From Colias croceus (lineage: Eukaryota; Arthropoda; Insecta; Lepidoptera; Pieridae): a stretch of DNA of 64,000 nt. The position numbers and the translations under genes were made by a program. Numbering within the stretch: the first letter of the stretch is position 1; every line of letters begins with the position of its first letter. Below, one piece after another: positions 39,876-50,604 of the stretch. The notes under the pieces are model-generated. The model worked only from the letters and a program-made list of their open reading frames with translations, did not search any database and was not told the DNA's origin. The stretch is from contig NC_059542.1 of NCBI RefSeq assembly GCF_905220415.1, positions 3,720,001-3,784,000 of the forward strand, given 5' to 3'.

Positions 39876-40095
39876 CTAGATTTCCGCCCGCGGCTTCGCC
39901 CGCGTTTGCAAAGGAAAACCCGCATATTTCCCGTTCCCGTGGTATTTCCGGGATAAAAACTATCCTATGTGTTAATCCAAGTTACCCTCTATATGTGTGC
40001 TAAATTTCATTGTAATCGGTTCAGTAGTTTTTACGTGAAAGAGTAACAAACATCCATACATCCATACAAACTTTCGCCTTTATAATATATACTAG
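39876..40095 (-). repeat. Short interspersed element bounded by CTAG (copy 3)
   Basis: CTAG at both ends (39876-39879 and 40092-40095). Minus-orientation order: 'tataaaggcgaaagtttg', a 'gtatggatgtatggatg' run, 'ctactgaaccgattac', 'ccacgggaacggga', then 'gcgaagccgcgggcgga'. The best preserved of the three family copies. Confidence 0.8.
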
Positions 40096-42016
40096 ATTTT
40101 AATCATAACGAATATCTGAATGTAGCCCTCGCTAGCTGCATTGTGATATCCACGTTTGAAGTTTACATAAAGCAATCCATTTCCGATTCAGCCGATTAAT
40201 CCCAGAGGGAATTAATATTTTTCATAACAATTGATATAAAAACTTAATACATTAAACCAGCCGTGCCGGGCATAGTTGTTGAATTTATTTCTAGGAAAAA
40301 CCCACGCACAAATACAATTCCACAAATTGAATCAACGGACGGTTTTCAAATTGTTTTAACAAAAATATTTCACTTTCTTTTGAATAAAAAAAAAAAGATT
40401 TTGTTTTATAAAATGCATTATAATTTGAGATTTCTCCGAAAGCTCAGTAGAAATATTGTTTAACTCAATGTTCAATGGGCGTTCATAGAATTGCTTTCAA
40501 TATAAACGTATTCTGTATTATCAATTTATCAATTTTAGTTGGATAGGATCAAGATTATATTTTTATCATAAAAAACATCAAAAAACAATGAAATTCATTC
40601 AACCTTCTCGCGGACATGGTACTGAAATTTACAACATTTTCCTGACACAATATCAACAGGAAAAATTATATTTTATTACCTACGTATTATATAAAATATT
40701 TCATTTGGAAATGTTCCACGTTTTAGTATAATCAAAATATAAGTCTTAAATAAAACAGATTGCAAAAGAGAAATGATAGCCGTGACAAATCTGTTTTTAT
40801 AGCCACTTCAATTTACTTTGTCTGCTAAAGTCGTTAACTGGCAGTGATCCTTCAGTGTTATTAATTAATTATACATTTCAAGACAAAAAATGGCCTTTTC
40901 TCTTAATTTAGCTGCAAAAAGTGGTCCGTGCCGTGACGAATAACGTTACATTTATTTGAAAGAAAGATACTATTTCAAGTTAATGAACAAAGCGGCATCG
41001 CCACTTAAGAAATTAAGTAAAGAGTATTTTATATAATACTGTATAGTCTGTAGGTATCAAAACAACTATAACGTTTCGAGGATCCAATTTAGAGAAGATA
41101 TAAACGATCTCAATGTTGTAATATCTGGAGTTGTAGCCTAACTCGAATATTGAGTGGCCCAAGTATTAGCTAAGGATCACGTTGAATAAAGGGCAATTAC
41201 GTATATTGGAGAGGTTATAACGCGAACATTTAATAGCTTTCAATCTACCTACTCCCGATGAATTTCAACGATCATTCGATTTGGCTTACATATTTAGGTG
41301 TGTTGTATTAACGTCATTTAGTGGAAATGCATAATTTATAATAACAATGCACAGAGTGCAACACGCCAACGAATTTATTCACAATTTTCGTGCCATTTTA
41401 TACGAGCCGAATTCAAAGCCGCGACAACCGCAACGGGTTAAAACAATATCCCGGTAATAAGCTGCATATAAATTTTTGTTTAAGCTGAAAAACATTGGCG
41501 GAAAAATTGATTGCACGGAAAACTCGGGAGGAGCAAAATTTATTTATTACTCTTGGTATTTCTTTTAAAATTTACGACTTATAGTTCTTGGGATGATGCA
41601 TTAAACCGGAACAGAAAAATGGGGAAGAAATTTTCATTTATATTGCAATTTAATTTTATAATAGAATAATGAGACACTGCTTCATTTTCTGATAATATTT
41701 AATTCTATGAAGACTAATAATTCTTCTATAATACGGCGTCTTAATCCTCGTGTTTCATAATTTAAAAGTTATGAAATCTAAACGAAACACTTTTTTTTTA
41801 ATGAACTTAAAAGTCGACAAGATACATGCTTGTTGTTGTAGTTTTAGAATTTTGAAGTGTACCTGAAAGTTGACCATCATACTATAAATAACTAACGTAA
41901 AAGTACAGATTACTAATTGTAAAAGGTAGTAACACAAACATCGTCAATATAAAAGAAATCTGGCTAGTTATTTTAAGGGCTTAGCTCGTCTGGCTCGAAC
42001 TTCATAAGTCAAACTA

Positions 42017-42113
42017 CACGTTCGTCCAGCAACGGAGGAACTTCGCCACCAACTCGAACGTGTACAGCGCGAGCCGGTCGTTGCCGTAGTGCGACGTGTG
42101 TGTTTCACTCCGA
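42017..42113 (-). pseudogene. Partial duplicate of NDST exon E inside the next intron
   Basis: About 97 bp match 42310-42405 in the same orientation, with long identical runs (for example the stretch around the NYGNDR and YTFE codons) and few substitutions. Read on the minus strand it still encodes a SHYGNDRLALYTFE-like segment and FLRCWTNV, then meets TAG. An in-frame TAA lies a few codons upstream. Both edges stop abruptly inside exon sequence: neither the acceptor nor the donor of exon E was copied, and no convincing AG plus pyrimidine tract sits upstream. I read it as a local segmental duplication that is probably not spliced. About 115 bp separate it from the parent exon's donor. Some substitutions change amino acids (SV to LV, VK to AK), so selection on this copy is not evident. 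Confidence 0.88.
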
Positions 42114-42228
42114 CGCGAAGTTTAGGTATGTTTCGCGCCGTTGCCGACTGAGTTGGCAGTCGAGCGCGGGTTGAGTGCCAACCCTGAGCTATTATAGCTA
42201 TAGAGCTAGCAATAATTTATGCACTCAC

Positions 42229-42411
42229 CCCCCACAGCGGGCTCAGCTCGTCCGGCCGTAGCTGGAAGTACTTCTCGGCGAGCGCGAGCGGCGGCGCGGA
42301 CGCGAGCCGCACGTTCGTCCAGCAACGGAGGAACTTCACCACCGACTCGAACGTGTACAGCGCGAGCCGGTCGTTGCCGTAGTTAGACATGTGCGTCATG
42401 AATATGTTTAT
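42229..42411 (-). CDS. sfl: NDST exon E: domain linker, HMSNYGNDRL motif
   Basis: Exactly 61 codons, phase 0 at both ends. Motifs: IFMTHMSNYGNDRLALYTF, then FLRCWTNVRL, then LAEKYFQL and SPLWG, as in the stretch linking the deacetylase and sulfotransferase domains of animal NDSTs. Acceptor: aatccaacag then ATAAAC. Donor: TGGGGG then GTGAGT, chosen because the spliced product LWG-NPCDD aligns with the family 'PLWxxPCxD'. The third base of many codons is G or C, giving this exon a strongly GC-rich third position compared with the AT-rich introns. A second copy of codons from about H7 to V34 lies in the intron just 3' of this exon (see 42017-42113). It is not needed to make the reading frame complete. 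Confidence 0.96.
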
Positions 42412-42961
42412 CTGTTGGATTAATATTGGTATTGATACCAGTGCCTGTTAAGAATATCTAAAATTCAACGACGTAAAATGCTAACAACGTAAAATTCTCA
42501 GCTACGGATCACCGAAAAGGGAAAATTAAAATTGTTTTGAAAAATATTTCAGTGTTTAGTATATTTTTCTTTAGTATATTTTAAAAGCACCTGTCTTAGT
42601 ACACATTTTTTTATATATAATATAGCTGGGTAAACAGTTTTTCAAACTTATGCATAAATAAAACTATCAGTATAAGGCGACAATCACCAATTTATAGTCA
42701 TAAAGAAAGAGTGATCTAAGAGCAACGTTGCATTTTTTATCGCGCTCTAATAATGTCGTTGTCTCGAATTGCTCTATGGGGAAAACGTGTCGCTTCAAGG
42801 TAACAACACCATTATCAGTAAGGTGATAAAGAAAAGCGTGTTTTATTAACTGTGAATCTTTGTTTATGTCCTTTAACATTGTTTATGTTTTTTAACTATA
42901 TTACGGAGCAATATTAAGAAACAAACCAACGTGGACCAGGTCCATGTCCTTCTGTGAAATG

Positions 42962-43035
42962 AAAAATTATCTCAATGAAGTTTTAAATATCCTTTTTATC
43001 AATATTAAAAGGATAACTTCGTTGAGATAATTTTT
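42962..43035. repeat. Intronic long hairpin, 30 bp paired with a small bulge
   Basis: Outer arms of 21 bp (42962-42982 and 43015-43035, AAAAATTATCTCAA(T/C)GAAGTT) with one mismatch. A 5-base one-sided bulge follows, then a 9 bp inner arm (TATCCTTTT / AAAAGGATA) around a loop of about 10 bases. Size and shape are like a small-RNA precursor or a tiny foldback element. Confidence 0.88.
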
Positions 43036-44053
43036 ATTCTCTATTCTAAGATAAGATTCTATAATCTCGAAGAAAATACGATATCGACACATTTTCACAA
43101 CAAACAACAAACAGCAAGATTTCACTAATTTCACGTTAATTAGTAAGAACCAATAGAAAAGGATGACGCTACGTTGCTTACCGATCTGTGGCAAGGTCAC
43201 AACACTTACCGCGAGTACGAGTGAAGTGCTAAATATTCTTAAAGCGCATAATTGGAACGTCCGTATTGAGATAAACCGCAGATTACGTCCTTATTATCTT
43301 TACACGAGTGCGAAAATTGTGACTTGTGATTACTTTGTTTAACTGCGCTATTTCTTGTAAAGATGAAATTAATGACTGTGGACGTTAATATAGTTTATTG
43401 TCTCATATAAAATATCGGTCGTAAAACAGAACATTAATATATAGTTAGAGATAATTATATTCGTTGAATAAAAAAAAGAAATAATATCTATCTAAATATC
43501 ATAATGTGTGAATAGGTACACAAGTGTAACTTTCAAAACTAAAATTGAAGCCTAAACATTCAACCTATACAAGCGTGCTATCTATCCACTATACATACAA
43601 TTCACCCAAGCTTCCCATTGCTAGTGATAGTGGAAAAACCGTACAAAGGACACCAAACAAAGTCCAAACTAGTTAGGTATGTGACAATAACACTTTGTTC
43701 AGAGCTACAATTCCGCTGGAGGTCCGCTGTAAATTCGTGTCGAGTTATTAATGAAGTTTCGGAACACCTTGCCTTCCTTTATGGACCGTTTCTGAGTTTA
43801 TTTGTTAGCTGGTTTGGCAGTTCGCACGCACCGTGGATGGAGGGGATTATCGAGTGTTTTGTGGATTGCTATAGTTACGTTAAAACTATTTCGTATGCTG
43901 TGGCTATATTGAGATTAGCTTTTGCTTGATATGTAAGCTAATTGATTAATTATTGAGTCGATCTTTCAAGTGTTTGAAAGAAAAAAATTAAAATATGGAG
44001 AGGGAGTTTTAAATATGATAAAACTATTATTAACAAATCCATATAGCTTTACA

Positions 44054-44245
44054 ATACTAATATTATAATGCTGAAGTGTTTGTTTGAAGATGATAATTAC
44101 AGAAACGATTGATTCGAATTGAATTTTTTGTTTTGTTTTGGATATTCCATATATCGTGGAATGCTAGGAGCTGTAGGTACAGCAACGCAAACTGTTACAC
44201 AAATATTTCGTTTGTGAGCAGACGAAATTGCATGGGTCACTTGTG
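44054..44245 (+). repeat. Decayed interspersed repeat
   Basis: Starts 'aatactaatattataatgct' and 'gaagtgtttgtttgaag', ends 'gagcagacgaaattgcatgg' plus 'gtcacttgtg'. The start and end resemble the CTAG-ending family (ends also at 29555 and 57434) but the terminus is mutated. Confidence 0.55.
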
Positions 44246-45885
44246 TATAAACATTGTAAGTTCGTAGCAACTGTACTTCTCACAATCTATTTCTATAAAT
44301 AAAATTTTATTGATATCTTTTCATACTTGTAGACATGTTACGTCGTTAGTCAAGAGTTGCTCTCAAGCACGCGTGTTTACTCTTCAAAGATTTTACGACG
44401 TATTATATTTATTGAATATAAGAGGATTAAAGCCTACTTGTGGGATAAAACCTAGGACTTAATAAGTACAAAAGGGAAAACAATTTTTGATTATTTAAGA
44501 AAAAAAACATGAAATCGTTAATAAACACCTATGTACAATGCCACATACTTTCGGAAGGGTGCATGTGAACGAATAGGTAGGTACTAATAAAATTTTGGCT
44601 CATTCCATGCAACTTCAATAGAAACTATCTTTGGTTTTGAACTTCTACTCTATGGTTAGTAATTCTCAACTAGTTTAAAGCAATTCAGAACTTTCAGAGC
44701 TGGTTTTTGTCACCAAATGTTTCAAGGATATTACAGATTCTTGAATATATTTAGCAGAAATTCAAGGGTTTAATTGATAAAATAAAAATTAAATTAAACA
44801 CAAAAATTCCTAAACCCCGGTCCTCGATACAGATTCTCAAGATGTTTCCTTATGAAATACTCGTGAATTTCCAAGAATTAAACCAAATTACAGGCTCAAA
44901 GCAAGCTCAAACCAAACTAAGCTATAAGGCGGTGTACCGAAAGATTAACAAGCACATACACATTATATGCAATATATAATATCGCTAAATATTCAGCCCG
45001 TATACTACTGTTTTACATAGTTTGCATAGATAAGAGCAATATTAATGTACACTCGGCTTTAGTGCGCGCTAACCACACGTTTGTCACGGCGGCGTTTACT
45101 CCAAATTAACTCCTATGTTTAATTTTAAACGTTGCCAAAATACGTTAACGTCTTATTTTATACCAAACCACACATTAAGCAAACATATTTACCTTATAGA
45201 GTCAATTTAGCATTTAAATGGCAGGGAGATAGTAAAAAGTTATGTCCGGGACGTACGTATAGAAAAAGTTTTTCAGTATTTGTTTAAACAAAACAAAACA
45301 AAAGAGGGCAAAAAAATGCGATGAAACAGCGTGCGAAATTCTTTTGAGATATTTTATTATTCCAAAAACAAATCAATCAAATTGGGACAGAGGTATTTCT
45401 GAAAATATTCAGCTACGTTCAACAATTTATAGGTTCATAAAATGTTCCGTTTATTAATTTTAATGAATTTATGTTCGTAGATATTATGCATTTCATAATA
45501 CAATATTAAATAAATCATGATTGAATTCGTTATTTAGCGAGTATTGACAAGTCCTGATTTTCATATCCATATTTTAATTCCTGCATACCAACATTTCGTG
45601 TTCCCAAAATTAATATAACTCTCTTTTACTGTTAAACTAGTTCAAAGTTCAAAAGTGCAATAAAATAAACATTAACCTAATCCTTCCCACACTATACTTA
45701 CCATTAAAAGAGAAATAACAAAGAACTGTAATACCTATCACTAACATTACCTTCCTAGTTAGCGCCACGAAGTTCGGCGATACAACCACTAAACGATTTA
45801 TCGGATAGCTAGCCCGTAACTCCGAACAAATTAGATACTAATGAGTGTTTAATTTACTAGGCAGTGTCGAGTCAACATTACTTAC

Positions 45886-46048
45886 CGGGTTATTGATGAC
45901 TGTCTGGAATAGTTCGCCTCCTTGTATCGATTTGTCGAGCCTCTGTCGCCCACCTGGGTACCGCTCTAGCAGGAGGGTGTGCGTGAACAGGCCGCAAGTC
46001 TGTCGGGGCAAAACCATCACCCCCCTGTGTTTGAAGCCGCGCCGCAAT
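45886..46048 (-). CDS. sfl: NDST exon D: end of deacetylase half, PRQTCGLFTHT motif
   Basis: 54 full codons after one base that completes Arg; it ends in phase 0. Family landmarks are RRGFKHRGVMVLPRQTCGLFTHT, YPGG, then GGELFQTVINNP. This is the last part of the deacetylase domain. The segment between THT and YPGG (LLLER) is less like the vertebrate proteins than its surroundings. Acceptor: gtccaacag then ATTGCGG, with a weak pyrimidine tract. Donor: AACCCG then GTAAGT. Spliced to the next exon it reads NNPINIFMTH, matching the invariant 'NP-I-x-IFMTH' of the family. The intron to the 5' side (3.8 kb) contains the diverged duplication at 48792/49031. Confidence 0.94.
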
Positions 46049-49000
46049 CTGTTGGACGGCCCGGTTACTTAGAAAATGACATGTTCATATTTATATCTTA
46101 AGCGATTGATACTTTCAACTTTGGTAGGAGTTTGTTGGGCGAAATGTTTAGACGTAACATGTTCTCAGGATAAGAAGGATAATGATCTTTCATGTTTACT
46201 TCAAATGTATACTTAATAAAAACATCTTATATTATATCACGATCACACAAAATTAAATAAAAAGAAAATGAACTTATAGAATTTTAATGAGCTCCTGTTA
46301 ATAATATGCTTGTAACGCGAAAGCTGCTTCATGTGCTCACATATTTGCGGCAAAAAATGTGGTATTACGAACGCGACAAAGTAAACGTATTCTAACAAGC
46401 AGCACAGTGGGCGTAGAAAATGTGGGAATTCTTGAAAAGCTAACAAATAACGTTCCTAATCATTTTGACAATGCAAAAACTGTAGGCCTTCAGAATAAAG
46501 CCCGAAACGAACGTAGTTATTTTAGGAACTGTGTAAAACCGAGGATACCGACGTGACAAGTCAATTTAAAATACCTATAACATTTTGAATGTAACTAATT
46601 AAATAAATAAGAGTTTAGGTATACAAAGGAAATATGTAAAAATAAGAGTATACAAAACATCGCGATACCTACATAAAAAGATAATTTAAAAAACAATCTG
46701 TTAAAAATACATTCGCTACAAATAAACATTTTAAACAAAATTCGTTTGCCTCATGTTTTTAAAAACACACGGGGGATAACAAAGTTTGTACAAAATAAGA
46801 ACCGCAATTAGGGTTGCCCGTATCGAAAACAGATATTATCTACCGCATTTAACATATTGTATAGTCAGCTTGGTGTTTTTGTTTTGGACGTTATTCAAAG
46901 CCGCATCCTTTTACCACTAACAGCCGATATTCTAAACTGGCACACATTTGGGATTCTTTCTACGCAAATTGATCGCACCGAAGTGTCATATTCATAGCTT
47001 TATTGAGGATTTCCCGCCCTTTCTGAATATGTTTCTTTTTTCTTAGTGCCCGCTTATTTCAGCTATTGATGGCATGTGATAGAAACATACATCATTTTAG
47101 ATAAGGCGTTACACACACCTGTAATTTATAAAACTTTAGATTTATTGTTCTATTTCTAACAATATGGAAATTGGTTGAAAATTATAGTTTCGATGAAAAG
47201 TAACAAGTTAATGTATTCATACGAAAATATGATTTGCGAAAGCGGCTGTTATTGTCTTTGGATTTAAACCTAATATTATAGTAATTTAATCGTTATTTTA
47301 TACGAGTAGAAATCATCAGAGTCGATAATACTTTGGAATACATAGCAACATCATTTTCAAAATTGTGACGTTTTTGTATAGTTACTGTTAAATTCTATCA
47401 ACACATACATTAAAATATTTCATTGTGCGTTTTATGAGCAAATTGTGGACGTTTCAATATTAGTTTATTCTGTTTAATCGCTTTGACAGCGAATGCTTTG
47501 AATGTTTTTTTAGGTGTTGTAAAATCCTGAATATACGAGTATTAGGTGTTAACTCAGCTAACGCTAACATTGCAAATTTCAATTGTTTTACACGAAAAAT
47601 AGCGTATGAAATTATGTCCGCGTTCCAAAAATTCTGTATATAGTATGTAGTTAGTGTACGGTTGTAACATTTGTTGTCTCTACGCGTGCGAAATGAAACT
47701 TTTATTTCATTTTGCACCTGCACTTTTAAACTTGTAATTTTACGTTTAAAATGGCGTATCGTTTTGAATTGGGAGAGGTTCACAGACGAAAAATTGTCCC
47801 TATAAATAAAAAAAATGTATAACTAAAAAAATGTATGTATACTTAAACTTTATTCATTGTAAAGTTTGCGTGATATATTCAATGCCACTTGCTAGCTCGC
47901 AATTCCAAAGAAAATTTCAACATTTCTCAAGTTCAGACTAATTTTCTAAAGAACGAGAATGATTTGGAAAACTTAAATAATAATGCCTTGTATATACGCC
48001 GGATTTTTATATACTTAATCGGAAAAGCTCAAGCCTTGATTTTATACCAAAATGAAAAACGATAAACAGTCATTAACCTTTTGTTAATACATTTCAATGA
48101 AAACTTGAGTACCGAATTATAACTTACATACGTATGTTAAGGACGTGTTTTATTTTTTGATTTATACTTCCTATTCCAATTAGGTATATCATAAAAATAA
48201 CAGAAAAACAATTCTGCCGAATACAAATTGTTGTACCTAATCAAACAAAAGTAAATACAGCAAGTATGATCAAAATATAATTTATTCTGATATGATTCTA
48301 CCGCTGTTACGTCATCTAGAACTTATCTTAATATGAAATTGATTTGCTATTCCTTTAAAAATTGTATATTACCTCTGTCATTCCGTAAAAATATGTCATA
48401 AATATGTGATGCGTGTTGAATTATAAACAGGAACAGAATACACGATTCGAATAATAAATTCATTATCGACGGATTTAAATAATTCAATAATTTAAAGTAC
48501 TATCACAAAATAGATAAAAGGAAATAAAGGCGAAGTTTGGTTTCTCACGCAAATAAAAAAGTAGCGCTAGATAGAAAAGCAAGCGCTAAATATAAATATT
48601 TCGACGGGGATTTTTTTTATTTCACTACCACGTAACGTTATTGCATGGCGTATTGACACAACGTAAAACAATTCAGCAAACGCTGCAATAGCTACACTAG
48701 TTTTCCGTCCATGGCTTCGTTTGCGTGGTAAAAAAAAAATAAACATTTCTTACATTTCAAGTATATCTTGCTATCTGCATAACTGGTTATGTATTCCATA
48801 TTGTTCGTGTAAGCGGCTTGGACGCGACAAGCGTGGAATCACCGCAACGAACCGTTTTGCGGTGCTGAACTTTGGCAACCACAGTACTGACATAAAAAGT
48901 AGCTTAAGTCACTCTCGAACTATCTCAGACACCTGAGTCATAATATCGCTCTAATGCGATGGAAAAAGACACAAATAAAAACACTTTCACATGTATACTA

Positions 49001-49816
49001 TCAGTAGGATATACTAGTAACTAGTGTATCTATTCCATGTTGTACACATAAGCGGCTCGGACACGGCAAGCGTGGAGTCACCGCAACGAACCGTTTGCGG
49101 TACCGGAGTTTGGCAACCACAATACTGACGCCACTAACATTGCCCAACATTGCTTGCAAGTCTTGAGTTACAAGCATCTATACCGATTTCATATCAATTG
49201 TCTTTGTAAGACTGTAGCATTTATCAATGTTGAAACGGTTGTAAGGTATATTGAATTAACCGTTTTTCACAGAGCCTGATGAATAAAGCAAATCATATAA
49301 TATATGGAATAAAGAATATATTTTCCCTTTTGCTGTAGAATAATCTCATGGATCCCTTTCCCATCTTTTTATAGACCAAGTCCATTGTGACGCATCTCGT
49401 CAAGGGATACAGTGCGTGGACAATTGGAAATATGTCGATCGTAAGTGAAATATATTACAAGGCGAAAGCCCACAAAGACCCGCCCACCGGCTGCCCTTAT
49501 TTTCTAGATTTCCCTAGGCTTTGGAGCCAACCGACCCGAGACACCTACCTGCCCCGAGATATTTCCCGGTATGCGAATAATATAGTGACGGTTCTTTTGC
49601 GTTGTAAGCGATATTTAAATATTTCAAACGTCACTGTAAAAGCAGACAGCTTTCGGATTCCTGAAACACATTTTTGCATTCAAACCCGCGGAGATGTTTA
49701 GCGATTCTAAAAGGTTAAGGTAAACGGCAAAAAAGCTTTTCGCTGTCCGTGTCAGGAAGTTGGCGAACAAAAGGGGTTATTTCGGGTGCTCTATATGTAC
49801 GCTACTTGAAACTTAC
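46049..49816 (-). other. NDST intron C-D (3768 bp)
   Basis: Holds a 107-codon minus frame at 47460-47783 and a 104-codon plus frame at 49387-49701, neither recognised; the plus frame lacks ATG. Also the diverged duplication at 48792/49031 and a 35 bp CTAG-element remnant near 48697-48728. Confidence 0.88.
48792..49130 (+). repeat. Diverged tandem duplication (two ~100 bp copies)
   Basis: Copies at about 48792-48892 and 49031-49130, 239 bp apart start to start. Shared runs include CACCGCAACGAACCGTTT, 'aagcggct(t/c)gga' and TTTGGCAACCACA. Each has scattered substitutions and one short indel. GC-rich for an intron. Confidence 0.85.
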
Positions 49817-50062
49817 CTCGCAGGTCTTAGATGTGGATACTCTTCTGTGCTTGTGACTTTGACGTCCCAAACTTTCCTCCACGCTTCGTATAGCGGTTCA
49901 TGTACTGGATATACACCAGAGTGGTGCGGGGATACTGAATAACAGGAGTTCGTTGGAATGCCGTGTTCTAGTGCGAACTGTTTGTTGAGCATCATCTCGG
50001 CTTCTAGTTGCGACACGTTGTTGTACAGGTGAGGCTGCTGGTGGTTCCACATGTGACAAAAC
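49817..50062 (-). CDS. sfl: NDST exon C: deacetylase domain, HHSGVYP motif
   Basis: 81 full codons, preceded by one base completing Trp and followed by two bases of a split Arg codon. It carries some of the most conserved NDST sequence: HMWNHQQPHLY, LNKQFALEHGIPT, SPHHSGVYPVH, LYEAWRKVW and VTSTEEYPHLRPAR. The paired histidines of HHSGVYP are invariant in the family and are likely part of the deacetylase active site (family knowledge plus inference). One N-glycosylation sequon (NNVS) is present, consistent with a Golgi lumenal domain. Acceptor: ttacacag then GTTTTG. Donor: GCGAG then GTAAGT. The conserved EEYPHLRPA run leads directly into the next exon's RRGF segment, confirming the junction. 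Confidence 0.96.
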
Positions 50063-50426
50063 CTGTGTAATTATAAAGTCAATTAAGGAAACGAATCTAA
50101 TATTAATTATGTTAATACTATAAATCAAGGTATATGTACCAGTAAAGTACACATATAATTTTAATTAGAATACGTTAACACGCAGCTTTAGCGAACAAAA
50201 TAAAATATGTAACCTATGACTAGTTACATAATATCATAATCTAACATAATAATATTAATAGTTTTAGTTTAAGAAGTCAATAATTAATAGTTTTAAAAGT
50301 TATTTCAGAACAAACATCTTCAAAACTACAACTAAAATTTTTAACTTAATATATTCAACATGAACGAGACAACAGAGTTTCACATTATACACAAATCAAG
50401 TATACACAAATCTTCCATGTTCTTAC
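50063..50426 (-). other. NDST intron B-C (364 bp)
   Basis: GTAAGA donor, TTACACAG acceptor. AT-rich, nothing else seen. Confidence 0.92.
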
Positions 50427-50604
50427 CAACTAAAATGCTCCCGATTCTTCAGCAACGCGTCATCGCCTCGATTCTCCAGCGTGGTCCCATGGTGGTAGTA
50501 CTTCGCGCTGAAGCCCAGGTTAAACCTGAAGCCGGGCACGAGCCGCTGCAGCGCCACCTGGGATGCCATGAGCGCGGATACGTCTTCTTCGTGCAGTCGA
50601 GTAC
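50427..50604 (-). CDS. sfl: NDST exon B: deacetylase domain, FNLGFS motif
   Basis: 58 full codons, flanked by two bases completing Gly (GGT) and two bases of a split Trp codon. Family landmarks are the TRLHEED start, a helix-like LMASQVALQRLVPGF, then FNLGFSAKYYHHGT and GDDALLKNREHF. The aligned family segment is the core of the N-deacetylase domain. The frame does not coincide with the longest open frames on either strand here, so it is easily missed by ORF length alone. Acceptor: ttaaacag then GTACTC. Donor: AGTTG then GTAAGA. The residues at the exon end (HFSW, then FCHMW after splicing) differ from the usual WWFPHMW of the family. The 364 bp intron to the next exon is the shortest in the gene. 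Confidence 0.93.

Larger units (their letters stand above)
39553..42228 (-). other. NDST intron E-F (2676 bp)
   Basis: Contains a CTAG-bounded element (39876-40095) and, near its 5' end, the partial exon duplicate (42017-42113). A GC-rich spacer at 42114-42180 between duplicate and donor has nested short inverted repeats (TTGGCA/TGCCAA, CGACTG/CAGTCG). Confidence 0.9.
42412..45885 (-). other. NDST intron D-E (3474 bp)
   Basis: Carries the long hairpin at 42962-43035, a 103-codon plus-strand frame at 43618-43929 with no ATG start and no recognised motif, and a decayed repeat at 44054-44245. Confidence 0.88.

Noticed and set aside
42017..42113. Exon duplicate as a mutually exclusive alternative exon
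   Set aside because: No splice sites were copied, only part of the exon is present, and stops flank it on both sides.
43618..43929. 103-codon plus-strand frame
   Set aside because: No ATG start, no motif, inside an intron; could not be supported as a gene.
47460..47783. 107-codon minus-strand frame in an NDST intron
   Set aside because: No ATG context, motif or family pattern; composition fits chance in AT-rich DNA, and the NDST protein needs no exon there.
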